Source of the DNA: Cytophagales bacterium
GTDB taxonomy: Bacteria; Bacteroidota; Bacteroidia; Cytophagales; JAAEPT01
Direction: 5' to 3'
Assembly (NCBI GenBank): GCA_024232295.1
Contig: JAAEPT010000123.1
Span: forward strand, 24,487 to 88,486
Length of the DNA stretch: 64,000 nt
Part shown: in pieces, positions 30,565 to 39,629 of the stretch
Numbering within the stretch: the stretch's first letter is position 1
Layout of the letters: each line of letters opens with the position of its first letter
The notes under the pieces: generated by a model
The model's input: the letters and a program-made list of their open reading frames with translations, nothing else
Database searches by the model: none
Told to the model about the DNA's origin: nothing
Position numbers and translations under genes: made by a program

Positions 30565-31392
30565 TTAAACAATATCAGCCATTACTTTTTCTACTTTTTT
30601 GAAATAAAAAAGTCCTGAGATAAAAATAATAATTACAATACTGAATGAGATATAAGCATACTGATTTGGTGCTTCTGTTCCTAGGATAGACCATCTAACT
30701 CCATCAATAATTCCTGCTATTGGGTTAAGGTAATAAATTATACTTAACCATTTGGGTAGTTTATCCACTGCAGTGCTAGTTGTGTAACCAATAGGTGTTG
30801 CATATAGTCCAAATTGAACTATAAAGGGAACAATATGTTGAAAGTCACGATAGCGAATTGTTAATACACTTACCCAAATACCCACAGCTAATGCTGAAAT
30901 GACTGTTAATAAGATAAAAATTGGTAAATAAATAATGTTACTTGATGGGATGTATTGAAAATATATCATCAATCCAATCATTAATAAAAATGCAATTCCA
31001 AAATCTACAAAGCCTACAACAGCCTTTGATAAAGGTATAATAAGTCTTGGAAAATAGATTTTTTTAACCATTCCTTGTGCTCCAATAATAGAATTACCTG
31101 ATTGGTTTAAAACAAATGCAAAATATGTCCAAGAAATCATTCCTGACATAGCAAAAATCTGGTATGGAGCATCACCAGTATCAACTTTTATAACTTTATT
31201 AAATACAAAAGTAAAGATTAATAATGAAGACAAGGGCTGAACAAATGCCCAAATAAATCCCAATATTGTTTGAGCATAACGTACTCTAAGATCACGATAA
31301 GCAAGAGTAATAAATAAATCCTTATATTGAAATAACTCTCTAAGTCCTAAACTTAGCTTTGATTTATTAGCATCTACAACTATTTTACCCAT
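30565..31392 (-). CDS. ABC-2 polysaccharide export permease, Wzm-like
   Basis: LITLAYRDLRVRYAQTILGFIWAFVQPL..., multi-TM; directly upstream of the ATPase. Confidence 0.92.
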   Translation of the reverse strand: MGKIVVDANKSKLSLGLRELFQYKDLFITLAYRDLRVRYAQTILGFIWAFVQPLSSLLIFTFVFNKVIKVDTGDAPYQIFAMSGMISWTYFAFVLNQSGNSIIGAQGMVKKIYFPRLIIPLSKAVVGFVDFGIAFLLMIGLMIYFQYIPSSNIIYLPIFILLTVISALAVGIWVSVLTIRYRDFQHIVPFIVQFGLYATPIGYTTSTAVDKLPKWLSIIYYLNPIAGIIDGVRWSILGTEAPNQYAYISFSIVIIIFISGLFYFKKVEKVMADIV

Positions 31393-31493
31393 TAAAATAA
31401 ATTTAAATTTTTGACGAATTTAGTTAAAAAAAAATTAAAAGCTATACTTTTTTTATCAGACTATAATTACTTGTAAAGTACTATATAAACATT

Positions 31494-32858
31494 TTAATTA
31501 CTTCTGTTTTTTTGAAGTGATTTTTGTTTTTTTCGGAGTTTCTGTATTTTGAAATTATATCCAACAATATATAACCCACATATATAAAAAGGCATTAACG
31601 GGATTTTGTATCTAACTAATGATCCAAAATTGTATGTAGATACTCCTACTGCAAATGCGAAGAGAATAGAGAATGAAAAACAAAGAATTAAAATAGGAGA
31701 ACTTCTTATTTCTTTGAATACTCGTTTTATTCCATTTTTTCTGAAAGTTTGGAAAGTAAATATTAAAAACCATAAACTTTCTAAAGCAGAGAGAAGCATC
31801 ACTGGATTACGAACCTCCCATATGTAAGGTCTAAATAAAGATACCCAAATAGCTAAAGGCATTTTTTTTAACATTCCAGTGGGGGAATAGTCAAAATCCC
31901 CTAAAGAATAAGCGGCTCCTCCTTGTGTTTCACTGACATAATGAATCCACTTTGCTGTTTCTTCAGCTGTTTGAGAAATAGAGTCTAGAGAATATCGTCC
32001 CTGTTGTTCATTTGCTTTTTGAAAAAAGAAAAATATGCCTCCTACAGCAATAGCTATTATCACAGGAGCAATTGAATATCGCAATATAGGAGTCTTAATT
32101 TGTTTAATTCTCTCTAAAGACATGGCAAGTATAAGAGTGGGGATAAAGCATAAGGCAATGTATTGCTTTATACTATAACTCAACCATAGAGAAATAAGCA
32201 CTATGAAAATGCTAAATACTAACCTTCTTCTAAATATGAATATGTTGAAAATACCATAAGTTGTCCAACCCAAAGCTCCAATTGTTAAAGTGTCTTTTAG
32301 TATTCCTGATCCCCAAAAAAATACGGAAGGGATGAAAAAACAAGCAATAGCTATTTCTTTGTGCAATATGGGATATCGTCTATAAAATGCTAGAAACATA
32401 GCCCACATTCCAGAAAAAGAAGTGAATGCAAATAAACAAGCTGAAGCGGTATAAGTATGTAAGGTGAATAGATCGAAAAAGCCAAGTACCCTTACTACAA
32501 AGTAAGAATGAGGGTCGTTATACCAACTCATTTTATATGTATAATTAGCCACATCAAGTCCACCATCATTTGCTCCAAAAATTAATTTTAAACCTGTTAT
32601 AACAGAGTCATCCCAAAATGCATCCCAAATCACTCCTGTATGATAAAAATAGTGAAATGTATCACCACTTGGTTGTCCACCACCGTAATAAAATTGATAG
32701 ATAAAACCAATGGCCAATGCTCCAATGATTTTCAAGTGAAGAGCAGGAAAAAAGTATTTCTTTGTTCTAGCATCTGTCACCCTTTTTTTGTAAATCATTG
32801 CAATAGTATAAATAATGCAAAGCCAAATAGGGGTAATCAAAAAATCTTTTAATTCCAT
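31494..32858 (-). CDS. Multi-pass membrane protein (GT-C or polymerase-like)
   Basis: Track ORF extends to 33023, but internal Met at 32858 (MELKDFLITPIW) avoids overlap with the divergent gene at 32913. Many TM segments, GDTFHYFYHTG motif. Confidence 0.65.
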   Translation of the reverse strand: MELKDFLITPIWLCIIYTIAMIYKKRVTDARTKKYFFPALHLKIIGALAIGFIYQFYYGGGQPSGDTFHYFYHTGVIWDAFWDDSVITGLKLIFGANDGGLDVANYTYKMSWYNDPHSYFVVRVLGFFDLFTLHTYTASACLFAFTSFSGMWAMFLAFYRRYPILHKEIAIACFFIPSVFFWGSGILKDTLTIGALGWTTYGIFNIFIFRRRLVFSIFIVLISLWLSYSIKQYIALCFIPTLILAMSLERIKQIKTPILRYSIAPVIIAIAVGGIFFFFQKANEQQGRYSLDSISQTAEETAKWIHYVSETQGGAAYSLGDFDYSPTGMLKKMPLAIWVSLFRPYIWEVRNPVMLLSALESLWFLIFTFQTFRKNGIKRVFKEIRSSPILILCFSFSILFAFAVGVSTYNFGSLVRYKIPLMPFYICGLYIVGYNFKIQKLRKKQKSLQKNRSN

Positions 32859-32912
32859 AGTTCGGTGTATTCGAAGTAACAAAAATACATTTGTTTTGTG
32901 TAACTTGGTCAC

Positions 32913-33977
32913 ATGAAAGTCCTTTTTTTGTGTCCATACCCTGAAAAAGAAGCTCCTTCTCAGCGTTTTCGCTATGAGCAATATCTTAAATTTCTTCCTT
33001 CTGTAGGCATTGATTATGTTCAAAAGTCTTTTTTAGATGAAGAAACATGGACAATTTTGTACAAGAAAGGGAATAAAGCCAAAAAGATTATTGGGATTTT
33101 AAAAGGGTTTTTAAGGCGTTTTTTTCTTCTATTTACTCTTTCTTCTTATGATTATGTCTTTATACATAGAGAAGCAACACCTATTGGTCCTCCTTGGGTA
33201 GAATGGTGTATTGCGAAGCTTTGGAGAAAGCGAATAATTTATGATTTTGATGATGCAATTTGGTTATCCAATACTTCTGCTGTGAATAAAATTGTGGCAG
33301 GTATTAAGTGGCATCATAAAGTAAGACAAATATCAAAATGGTCTTATAAGGTGAGTTGTGGAAATGAATATTTATGTGATTATGCTCTTCAGTTCAATCA
33401 AAATACAATTTATAATCCAACAACCATTGATACTGAAAATCTTCACAAAGAAGTGAAAAACCAACATACAAATCATTTTGTGTTAGGATGGACAGGTACA
33501 CATTCAACTATGAAGTATTTAGATGATTTGGTTCCTGTTTTGCAAAAACTTCAAGAGAAGTATGACTTCACTTTTTTGGTCATTTCAAATCAAGATCCAA
33601 AATTACCATTGAAGAAATTTCAATATGTACAGTGGAAAAAAGAAACTGAACTTCAAGATTTATTAAGAATGAATGTTGGGGTAATGCCCTTAACTGATGA
33701 TAAATGGGCAAAGGGTAAGTGTGGATTTAAAGGATTACAATATTTGGCTTTGGGTATTCCTGCTTTGGTTTCTTCTGTAGGTGTAAATACTCAAATTGTA
33801 CAAGATGGGAAAAATGGTTTTTTGTGTGATTCTCCAAAGGAATGGGAAGAAGCAATTGAAAAACTAGTAAAGGATACGCAATTATCCATTGACATGGGTA
33901 AAGAGGGGAGAAGGACTGTTGTTGAAAACTATTCAGTGCTTTCTAATCAACAAAATTTTATTGAATTATTCTCATAA
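32913..33977 (+). CDS. Glycosyltransferase, GT4-like
   Basis: VLFLCPYPEKEAPSQRFRYEQYL...GFKGLQYLALGIPALVSSVGVNTQIV. Confidence 0.85.
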   Translation: MKVLFLCPYPEKEAPSQRFRYEQYLKFLPSVGIDYVQKSFLDEETWTILYKKGNKAKKIIGILKGFLRRFFLLFTLSSYDYVFIHREATPIGPPWVEWCIAKLWRKRIIYDFDDAIWLSNTSAVNKIVAGIKWHHKVRQISKWSYKVSCGNEYLCDYALQFNQNTIYNPTTIDTENLHKEVKNQHTNHFVLGWTGTHSTMKYLDDLVPVLQKLQEKYDFTFLVISNQDPKLPLKKFQYVQWKKETELQDLLRMNVGVMPLTDDKWAKGKCGFKGLQYLALGIPALVSSVGVNTQIVQDGKNGFLCDSPKEWEEAIEKLVKDTQLSIDMGKEGRRTVVENYSVLSNQQNFIELFS

Positions 33978-33981
33978 AAGA

Positions 33982-34007
33982 GAAGGCAAACATTTCTGCT
34001 TGCCTTC
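33982..34007. terminator. Bidirectional hairpin terminator between convergent genes
   Basis: GAAGGCAA-N10-TTGCCTTC inverted repeat between the stops at 33977 (+) and 34021 (-). Confidence 0.65.
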
Positions 34008-34020
34008 ATAAATAAACTTT

Positions 34021-35139
34021 TTAGCCCAAAACTTCCTCTAAATTCTTCACAATAAACTCAATTTGTTCTTTTGTGATTTCTGGGTGAATAGGAAGTGATA
34101 ATACTTGTTTTGCTAATTTTTCAGAAGTGGGTAAATCCCCCTCTTTGTATCCCAAATATTCATAAGCTCTTTGCAAATGCAATGGAATAGGATAATAAAC
34201 CATACTTGGAACCTCTCTTTCTCTTAGCTTTGCTTGAATTTCATCTCTATTAATTCCTTCTGCTAATTTTAGAGTGTATTGATGAAAAACATGTGTGCTA
34301 TTTTCACTAATTAGGGGAGTAGTTAGCTTGTCATTATTTTTTAACAACTCATTATAATACAAAGCTCCTTCTAATCTTTTTTGAGAATATTCTTTTAATA
34401 AAGGTAGTTTAGCTCTCAAAATAGTAGCTTGTAATGTATCCAATCTTGAATTAACTCCTACACAATCAAAATGATATTTTTGTTTTTGCCCATGATTGGC
34501 AATCATTCTGAGTTTGCTTGCTAATTCATCATTGTTTGTGAACATTGCTCCACCATCTCCCATACAACCTAAATTTTTGGAAGGGAAGAATGAAGTTGTT
34601 CCAATATCTCCAAATGTTCCTGCTGTTCCTTTTTTTCTGTATACAGAACCAATGGCTTGAGCTGTATCTTCAATTACATAGAGGTCATTTTCTTTGGCAA
34701 AATCTAATACAGAATCAATATCAGCACATTGTCCAAATAAATGAACAGGCATAATCACTTTTGTATTTGCTGTGATTTTAGTTTTTGCATCTTCAATATC
34801 AATGTTGAAAATATCTTCTTTTGCTTCAACAAATACAGGTTTTAGTCCTAGTAAAGCAATTACTTCAGCAGTAGCCACATAATTAAATGAAGGAACAAGT
34901 ACTTCTGTATTTTCTGGTAAATTTAATGCCATCAAAGCAATTTGGAGTGCATCAGTACCATTTCCACAAGAAATGACATGTTTTACTCCCAAAAATTCAG
35001 CCAATTCTTTTTCAAATTCTTGTACAGCTTTTCCCTTTATAAAAGCAGAGCTATCAATAAGTTCTTCAATTCCTTTTAGAACTTTCTCTTTGATATGGCT
35101 ATGTTGGGTAGTAAGGTCTACCATTTGTATTTTTTTCAT
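34021..35139 (-). CDS. wbpE: DegT-family aminotransferase, WbpE/WlbC-like
   Basis: MKKIQMVDLTTQHSHIKEKVLKGIEELIDSSAFIKGKAVQEFEKELAEFLGVKHVISCGNGTDALQIALMAL...SFFPSKNLGCMGDGGA. Confidence 0.85.
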   Translation of the reverse strand: MKKIQMVDLTTQHSHIKEKVLKGIEELIDSSAFIKGKAVQEFEKELAEFLGVKHVISCGNGTDALQIALMALNLPENTEVLVPSFNYVATAEVIALLGLKPVFVEAKEDIFNIDIEDAKTKITANTKVIMPVHLFGQCADIDSVLDFAKENDLYVIEDTAQAIGSVYRKKGTAGTFGDIGTTSFFPSKNLGCMGDGGAMFTNNDELASKLRMIANHGQKQKYHFDCVGVNSRLDTLQATILRAKLPLLKEYSQKRLEGALYYNELLKNNDKLTTPLISENSTHVFHQYTLKLAEGINRDEIQAKLREREVPSMVYYPIPLHLQRAYEYLGYKEGDLPTSEKLAKQVLSLPIHPEITKEQIEFIVKNLEEVLG

Positions 35140-36179
35140 GCTTCCAAATGCTTTAAGATAATGTCTGTAATTTCTTGAGCTGCTTGCCCAGTTCCATAAA
35201 TATTTGGAGTATATTCTCCTACTGGTTGTTGGATAACTTCTGCTAATTCATCTAAATTATCAAAAATCAGTGTGTTCCAACCATTTTTGAGGGTCCCTAG
35301 CCATTCTGTTTCTGAACGAACAGTCACACATTTCTTTTCAGCAATATAAGCTTCTTTTTGCATTCCTCCAGAGTCTGTTACCAAACACTTAGCATGGTGT
35401 AGTAGCTCCATCATATCAAAGTAAGATTGTGGCTCTAAGAACTCTACATTTTCAAATTGAGAAGTGTCAATTCCAAATTCTTTTAGACGATTTTTGGTTC
35501 TTGGGTGAATTGGAAATTTAACAGGAATGCCTAAGCTATTGAGTTGAGAAAGAATTGTGAAAATTCTTTCTTTATCATCTGTGTTGTAAGGTCTATGAAT
35601 TGTTGTTAGAATAAATTGACTACTTGGTTCGTCATTCATTCTTTCTTGAGCAATTCGTACCATATCACACATTACATCTCCTGTTTTGTAAACATTTTTG
35701 GTAATGCCTTCATTTTGTAAATTTTCAATGGCAGGATCTGTAGGAGCAAAAAGTAAATCAGAGATATGATCTGTCATAATTCTATTTACTTCTTCTGGCA
35801 TCTTTTTATTGAAACTTCGAAGTCCAGCCTCTACATGAATTATTGGGATGTGTAACTTGCTAGCTACTATTGCTCCAGCTAATGTAGAGTTTGTGTCTCC
35901 ATAAACCAATAAGGCATCAGGCTTTTCTTCATTGACGATTTTTTCAATTTCAATCATCATTTTTCCTGTTTGTTCTCCATGCGAAGAACTCCCTACACTT
36001 AGTTGGTAGTGTGGTGGACTCATATCAAGCTCATCAAAAAAAACTTGACTCATTCGCTTGTCATAATGTTGTCCTGTATGAATTGTAATTGAGTTTACTT
36101 TTTCTTTGAAGGCAAACTCTATGGGGGCATGTTTGATGAATTGTGGACGTGCACCAATTACAGAAATGATTTTTTTCAT
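35136..36179 (-). CDS. UDP-GlcNAc 2-epimerase, non-hydrolysing (WecB/WbpI/WlbD-like)
   Basis: MKKIISVIGARPQFIKHAPIEFAFKE...VYGDTNSTLAGAIVASKLHIPIIHVEAGLRSFNKKMPEEVNR. Start trimmed from 36233 to the internal Met at 36179. Confidence 0.92.
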   Translation of the reverse strand: MKKIISVIGARPQFIKHAPIEFAFKEKVNSITIHTGQHYDKRMSQVFFDELDMSPPHYQLSVGSSSHGEQTGKMMIEIEKIVNEEKPDALLVYGDTNSTLAGAIVASKLHIPIIHVEAGLRSFNKKMPEEVNRIMTDHISDLLFAPTDPAIENLQNEGITKNVYKTGDVMCDMVRIAQERMNDEPSSQFILTTIHRPYNTDDKERIFTILSQLNSLGIPVKFPIHPRTKNRLKEFGIDTSQFENVEFLEPQSYFDMMELLHHAKCLVTDSGGMQKEAYIAEKKCVTVRSETEWLGTLKNGWNTLIFDNLDELAEVIQQPVGEYTPNIYGTGQAAQEITDIILKHLEA

Positions 36180-36184
36180 AAAAA

Positions 36185-38101
36185 TTAGTTCATATACTTT
36201 TTGAACCACCATTGGAACACAATCAATCCCCAAATACGGGCATGACTATCACCTGGATTCATTGAAAATAATTGCTTTTTGAGCTTTTGAATCTCTTTTA
36301 GCTTAAATATATCTTGGTCTTTGATGAAATCATCATTCAATAGGTCATCTTGAATTAATGACTTTAAATCTGAACGTAACCATTGTAACAGAGGAACTTC
36401 AAATCCTCTTTTTGGACGGTCATAAAGTTCTGATGGCAAAATTTCTCTAAATGCTCCTTGCAAGATACGTTTCTTGATATCACTTGTGATTTTTGACTCT
36501 TCTTGGAGTGTAAAAGCAAAGTTTACTACATTATGGCTTAAGAAAGGAACACGAACCTCCAAGCTATTAGCCATAGACATAGAATCTACTTTTTGAAGCA
36601 TATCATTTGGTAAGACCATCAACATATCTGTGTGAAGGATCTCGTTCATATCTCCACCTTCACTAATGGTAGATAAAATTTCCGATTTTCTATCTTGATA
36701 TAAGTCTTGAGATATTTTTTGACGACTATGGTTACTTAATAATCTATTTGCCTGTTTTTCATTTGCAAAACTACACCATAACCAATAACGATCTTGTTTA
36801 CTCAAGCGACTTCCTTCTGAGAATTTATGTAGTTGACGAACGGTATTTCCAAAAGCATTACTACGAGATTTTGGAAGAATGCTCCATAAGTGGTGGAAGG
36901 CAGTAATTGTTTTGTTAATTCCTCCTCCTTGGCGAACTTTGAATTCTGCCATGTGTTTATGATAACCTGTGAATAATTCATCAGCACCATCACCAGACAA
37001 AGCAACTTTTACCTCTTGTCTTGTTTTCTTGCTAAGGATGTATACTGGTATTGCAGAAGAATCTGCAAAAGGTTCGTCTAGATAATCTAGAACATTATGT
37101 AATTCTTCAAACAAATCATTATTTGTAAGGCTAAATACGGTATGATCAGTTCTAAACTTCTTTGCTACCAAGTTGGCATATTCTGTTTCATCAAAATATG
37201 GGTTATCTTGGTATCCAATAGAGAAAGTTTTTAGATTTTTTTTGTGTTTACTTGCCAAAGCAACAATTACAGAAGAATCAATTCCTCCACTCAAAAAAGC
37301 ACCCAAAGGTACATCTGAAACCAGTCGATTCTTTACAGAGTATTCTAAGATTTCTCTTAACTTCTTTTTTTGCTGATAGTAAGTATGAGTTACTGTATTA
37401 AGAGTATTTGTAACAGGAGGGTAGGGTATTGTATAATATGATTCTCTTTGAACTGTTTTCTCTCTATGATTAATTACTAAATAGGTACCAGGTGTTACTT
37501 TTTGTACATTTTGCAGAATACTTGAATCTTTTGCAATGTAATTAAACTGTAAGTATTGATAAAGCGTAGTATAATCTATTTCCTTTTGAATCTTGAAAGG
37601 ATAGAGGGCTTTCATTTCTGAGCCAAATACAAAACGATGTTCGTCTTGATAGAAACACAATGGTTTGATACCAATTCTATCTCTTGCGATAAATGTTGAT
37701 TGTGTTTCTTTATCATAAATAGCCAATGCAAAAAATCCATTTAATAATTTTAGAAATTCTGCTCCATGAAAGATAAAAGCTTTGAGAACTACTTCTGTGT
37801 CAGATTCTGTCTGGAACGGAACACCTTCCCTTTCCAAAATGTGACGAAGCTCTAAGTAGTTATAAATCTCTCCATTGAAAACAATGGTATAACGCTTGCT
37901 CTCATCTTGCATTGGTTGGTTGGAACGTTCAGAAGTATCAATAATAGAAAGACGCCTATGACCTAAGGCAATATTCCCTTCTTGGAAAATTCCCATAGAA
38001 TCTGGTCCTCTTCTCTCTAATGCCTTGGTAGCTTCTGATATGTAAGGAAGGAAGGTTGTTCCCACTTCATCAAAAGCAATCATTCCAGCTATTCCACACA
38101 T
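36185..38101 (-). CDS. Asparagine synthase-like glutamine amidotransferase (class II), second copy
   Basis: MCGIAGMIAF Cys2, SGGIDSSVIVALASK, 638 aa. Confidence 0.9.
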   Translation of the reverse strand: MCGIAGMIAFDEVGTTFLPYISEATKALERRGPDSMGIFQEGNIALGHRRLSIIDTSERSNQPMQDESKRYTIVFNGEIYNYLELRHILEREGVPFQTESDTEVVLKAFIFHGAEFLKLLNGFFALAIYDKETQSTFIARDRIGIKPLCFYQDEHRFVFGSEMKALYPFKIQKEIDYTTLYQYLQFNYIAKDSSILQNVQKVTPGTYLVINHREKTVQRESYYTIPYPPVTNTLNTVTHTYYQQKKKLREILEYSVKNRLVSDVPLGAFLSGGIDSSVIVALASKHKKNLKTFSIGYQDNPYFDETEYANLVAKKFRTDHTVFSLTNNDLFEELHNVLDYLDEPFADSSAIPVYILSKKTRQEVKVALSGDGADELFTGYHKHMAEFKVRQGGGINKTITAFHHLWSILPKSRSNAFGNTVRQLHKFSEGSRLSKQDRYWLWCSFANEKQANRLLSNHSRQKISQDLYQDRKSEILSTISEGGDMNEILHTDMLMVLPNDMLQKVDSMSMANSLEVRVPFLSHNVVNFAFTLQEESKITSDIKKRILQGAFREILPSELYDRPKRGFEVPLLQWLRSDLKSLIQDDLLNDDFIKDQDIFKLKEIQKLKKQLFSMNPGDSHARIWGLIVFQWWFKKYMN

Positions 38102-38207
38102 AAGACTTTAAATTGGTTAATAAACAAATATTAATTGGGATTAATCGAAGATACGATTGAAATCCAATTTTGAATCATCTAAATTTACGAAACTTAATAA
38201 AAAAAAT

Positions 38208-39233
38208 ATGAAAAATTACCGTCACCATTTAATTATTTTTTTGATTGGTCTTCTCTCAATATTGGTTTCTTGCCACTCTTCCAAGCCTTCTAATGGAGGT
38301 ACAAACGATTTGAGAGGGGGAGGAGCTTCTACTCACATTCACCCAAAGGCACACAAAGCAATCAAAACAGCTCAATCATACAAAGGGACAAAGTATAAAT
38401 TTGGAGGGACAACCAAAAAGGGAATTGATTGCTCTGGCTTGATGTGTACTTCTTATAAATCTGCTGGTATTACATTGCCTCGTACCTCTAGAGACCAAAG
38501 TAATCATGGAAAACGTGTATACATTGGGAGTTTGCAACCTGGAGACTTAGTGTTTTTTGGAGCAAGTCCCAAAAGTAAAAAAGTAACACATGTAGGAATG
38601 GTTACTAGGGCTTCTAAATCTAAGGTGACTTTTATTCATGCTTCTAGTAGCTCTGGTGTAGTAGAAAGTGATTTGTTTTCGGCTTATTACAAGCCTCGCT
38701 TTATCAAGGCAATGCGTCCTCCACTCGGAAAAGGAAAGTATGTCGAGGTAAAAACAAAGAAGAAGGGAAAGACAAAAAGTAAAAACAAAACAAAAAAGAA
38801 AAAGGATAAACCCAAGAAAAGTACTTTATCTAAAAAAAATAGAGCCATTGTAAGGAAAGTGCTTAAGACTGCTAATTCTTATAAAGGAACAAAGTATAAG
38901 TTTGGAGGAATGTCCAAAAAGGGAATGGATTGTTCTGGGTTGGTGTGTGCTTCTTATAAAAAAGCAGGAATTACCCTTCCAAGAACATGTAAACAACAAA
39001 GCACAGTAGGAAAGCGTATTTATATTGGAGAACTTCAACCTGGTGATTTGGTCTTTTTTGGAGCAAATCCAGGAAGCACTACCGTAAATCATGTAGGAAT
39101 TATAAAAGAAGTTACTAATCACAAAATTATATTTATTCATGCCTCTACAACAAATGGTGTGATTGAGAGTGATTTGACTTCACCAGATTATCGCCCTCGC
39201 TATATCAAAGCAGTAAGACCCACAGAGAAATAA
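38208..39233 (+). CDS. Lipoprotein with two tandem NlpC/P60 domains
   Basis: Start trimmed to Met at 38208 (MKNYRHHLIIFLIGLLSILVSCHSS, lipobox-like). Two domains: DCSGLMCTSYKSAGITLPRTSRDQS...HVGMV and DCSGLVCASYKKAGITLPRTCKQQS...HVGII. Confidence 0.9.
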   Translation: MKNYRHHLIIFLIGLLSILVSCHSSKPSNGGTNDLRGGGASTHIHPKAHKAIKTAQSYKGTKYKFGGTTKKGIDCSGLMCTSYKSAGITLPRTSRDQSNHGKRVYIGSLQPGDLVFFGASPKSKKVTHVGMVTRASKSKVTFIHASSSSGVVESDLFSAYYKPRFIKAMRPPLGKGKYVEVKTKKKGKTKSKNKTKKKKDKPKKSTLSKKNRAIVRKVLKTANSYKGTKYKFGGMSKKGMDCSGLVCASYKKAGITLPRTCKQQSTVGKRIYIGELQPGDLVFFGANPGSTTVNHVGIIKEVTNHKIIFIHASTTNGVIESDLTSPDYRPRYIKAVRPTEK

Positions 39234-39254
39234 AAAGAATTCAGATAAATGAAA

Positions 39255-39290
39255 AAAGCCCTCTTATTTAGAAAAATAGGAGAGGGCTTT
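39255..39290 (+). terminator. Rho-independent terminator after NlpC/P60 gene
   Basis: AAAGCCCTCT...AGAGGGCTTT inverted repeat. Confidence 0.8.
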
Positions 39291-39311
39291 GTTATTGAAA
39301 CAAGAATACCT

Positions 39312-39545
39312 TTATTCTTTGACAAATCGAGTAATATATTCTTCTTTAATCACATAAACACCCGTAGCCAATTCAGAAATATCAATCATTTCTTTTTCAT
39401 CACTAGTTAATACTAATTCTCCAATAGCATTATAAATATTGACTACTTCATCACTTGTAGACTCAAGACTAATGTAGCTTGTAGCAGGGTTTGGGTAGAT
39501 TGAGAGGTTTTGTTTTTGTGTAGAAATGGTATTTATAGTTTGTTT
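39312..39545 (-). pseudogene. Orphan T9SS type-A C-terminal sorting domain (gene remnant)
   Basis: Frame between in-frame stops (39546-39548 upstream, 39312-39314 terminal) reads KQTINTISTQKQNLSIYPNPATSYISLESTSDEVVNIYNAIGELVLTSDEKEMIDISELATGVYVIKEEYITRFVKE*; no ATG and no body upstream. Confidence 0.85.
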
Positions 39546-39616
39546 TTAGAGTTTTTGGTATTTATGTACTATCAGTGAATAATTACAAACCTTTCATTTT
39601 CTTTTTTCTAATTTAT

Positions 39617-39624
39617 TATCTTTG
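39617..39624 (+). promoter_or_regulatory. Bacteroidota -7 element upstream of ygiQ-like gene
   Basis: TATCTTTG exactly fits TAnnTTTG, 5 nt before the ATG at 39630. Confidence 0.55.
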
Positions 39625-39629
39625 TACTT

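Noticed and set aside
32859-33023. N-terminal extension of the membrane protein ORF (31494..33023)
   Set aside because: Overlaps the divergent GT4 gene and is basic rather than conserved-looking; internal Met at 32858 is the more plausible start.
36180-36233. N-terminal extension of the UDP-GlcNAc 2-epimerase ORF
   Set aside because: Overlaps the end of the upstream amidotransferase gene; family N-terminus MKKIISVIGARPQ begins at 36179.
38826-39140. 104-aa minus-strand ORF antisense to the NlpC/P60 gene
   Set aside because: Composition reflects the antisense of a well-supported coding gene; no recognisable motif.
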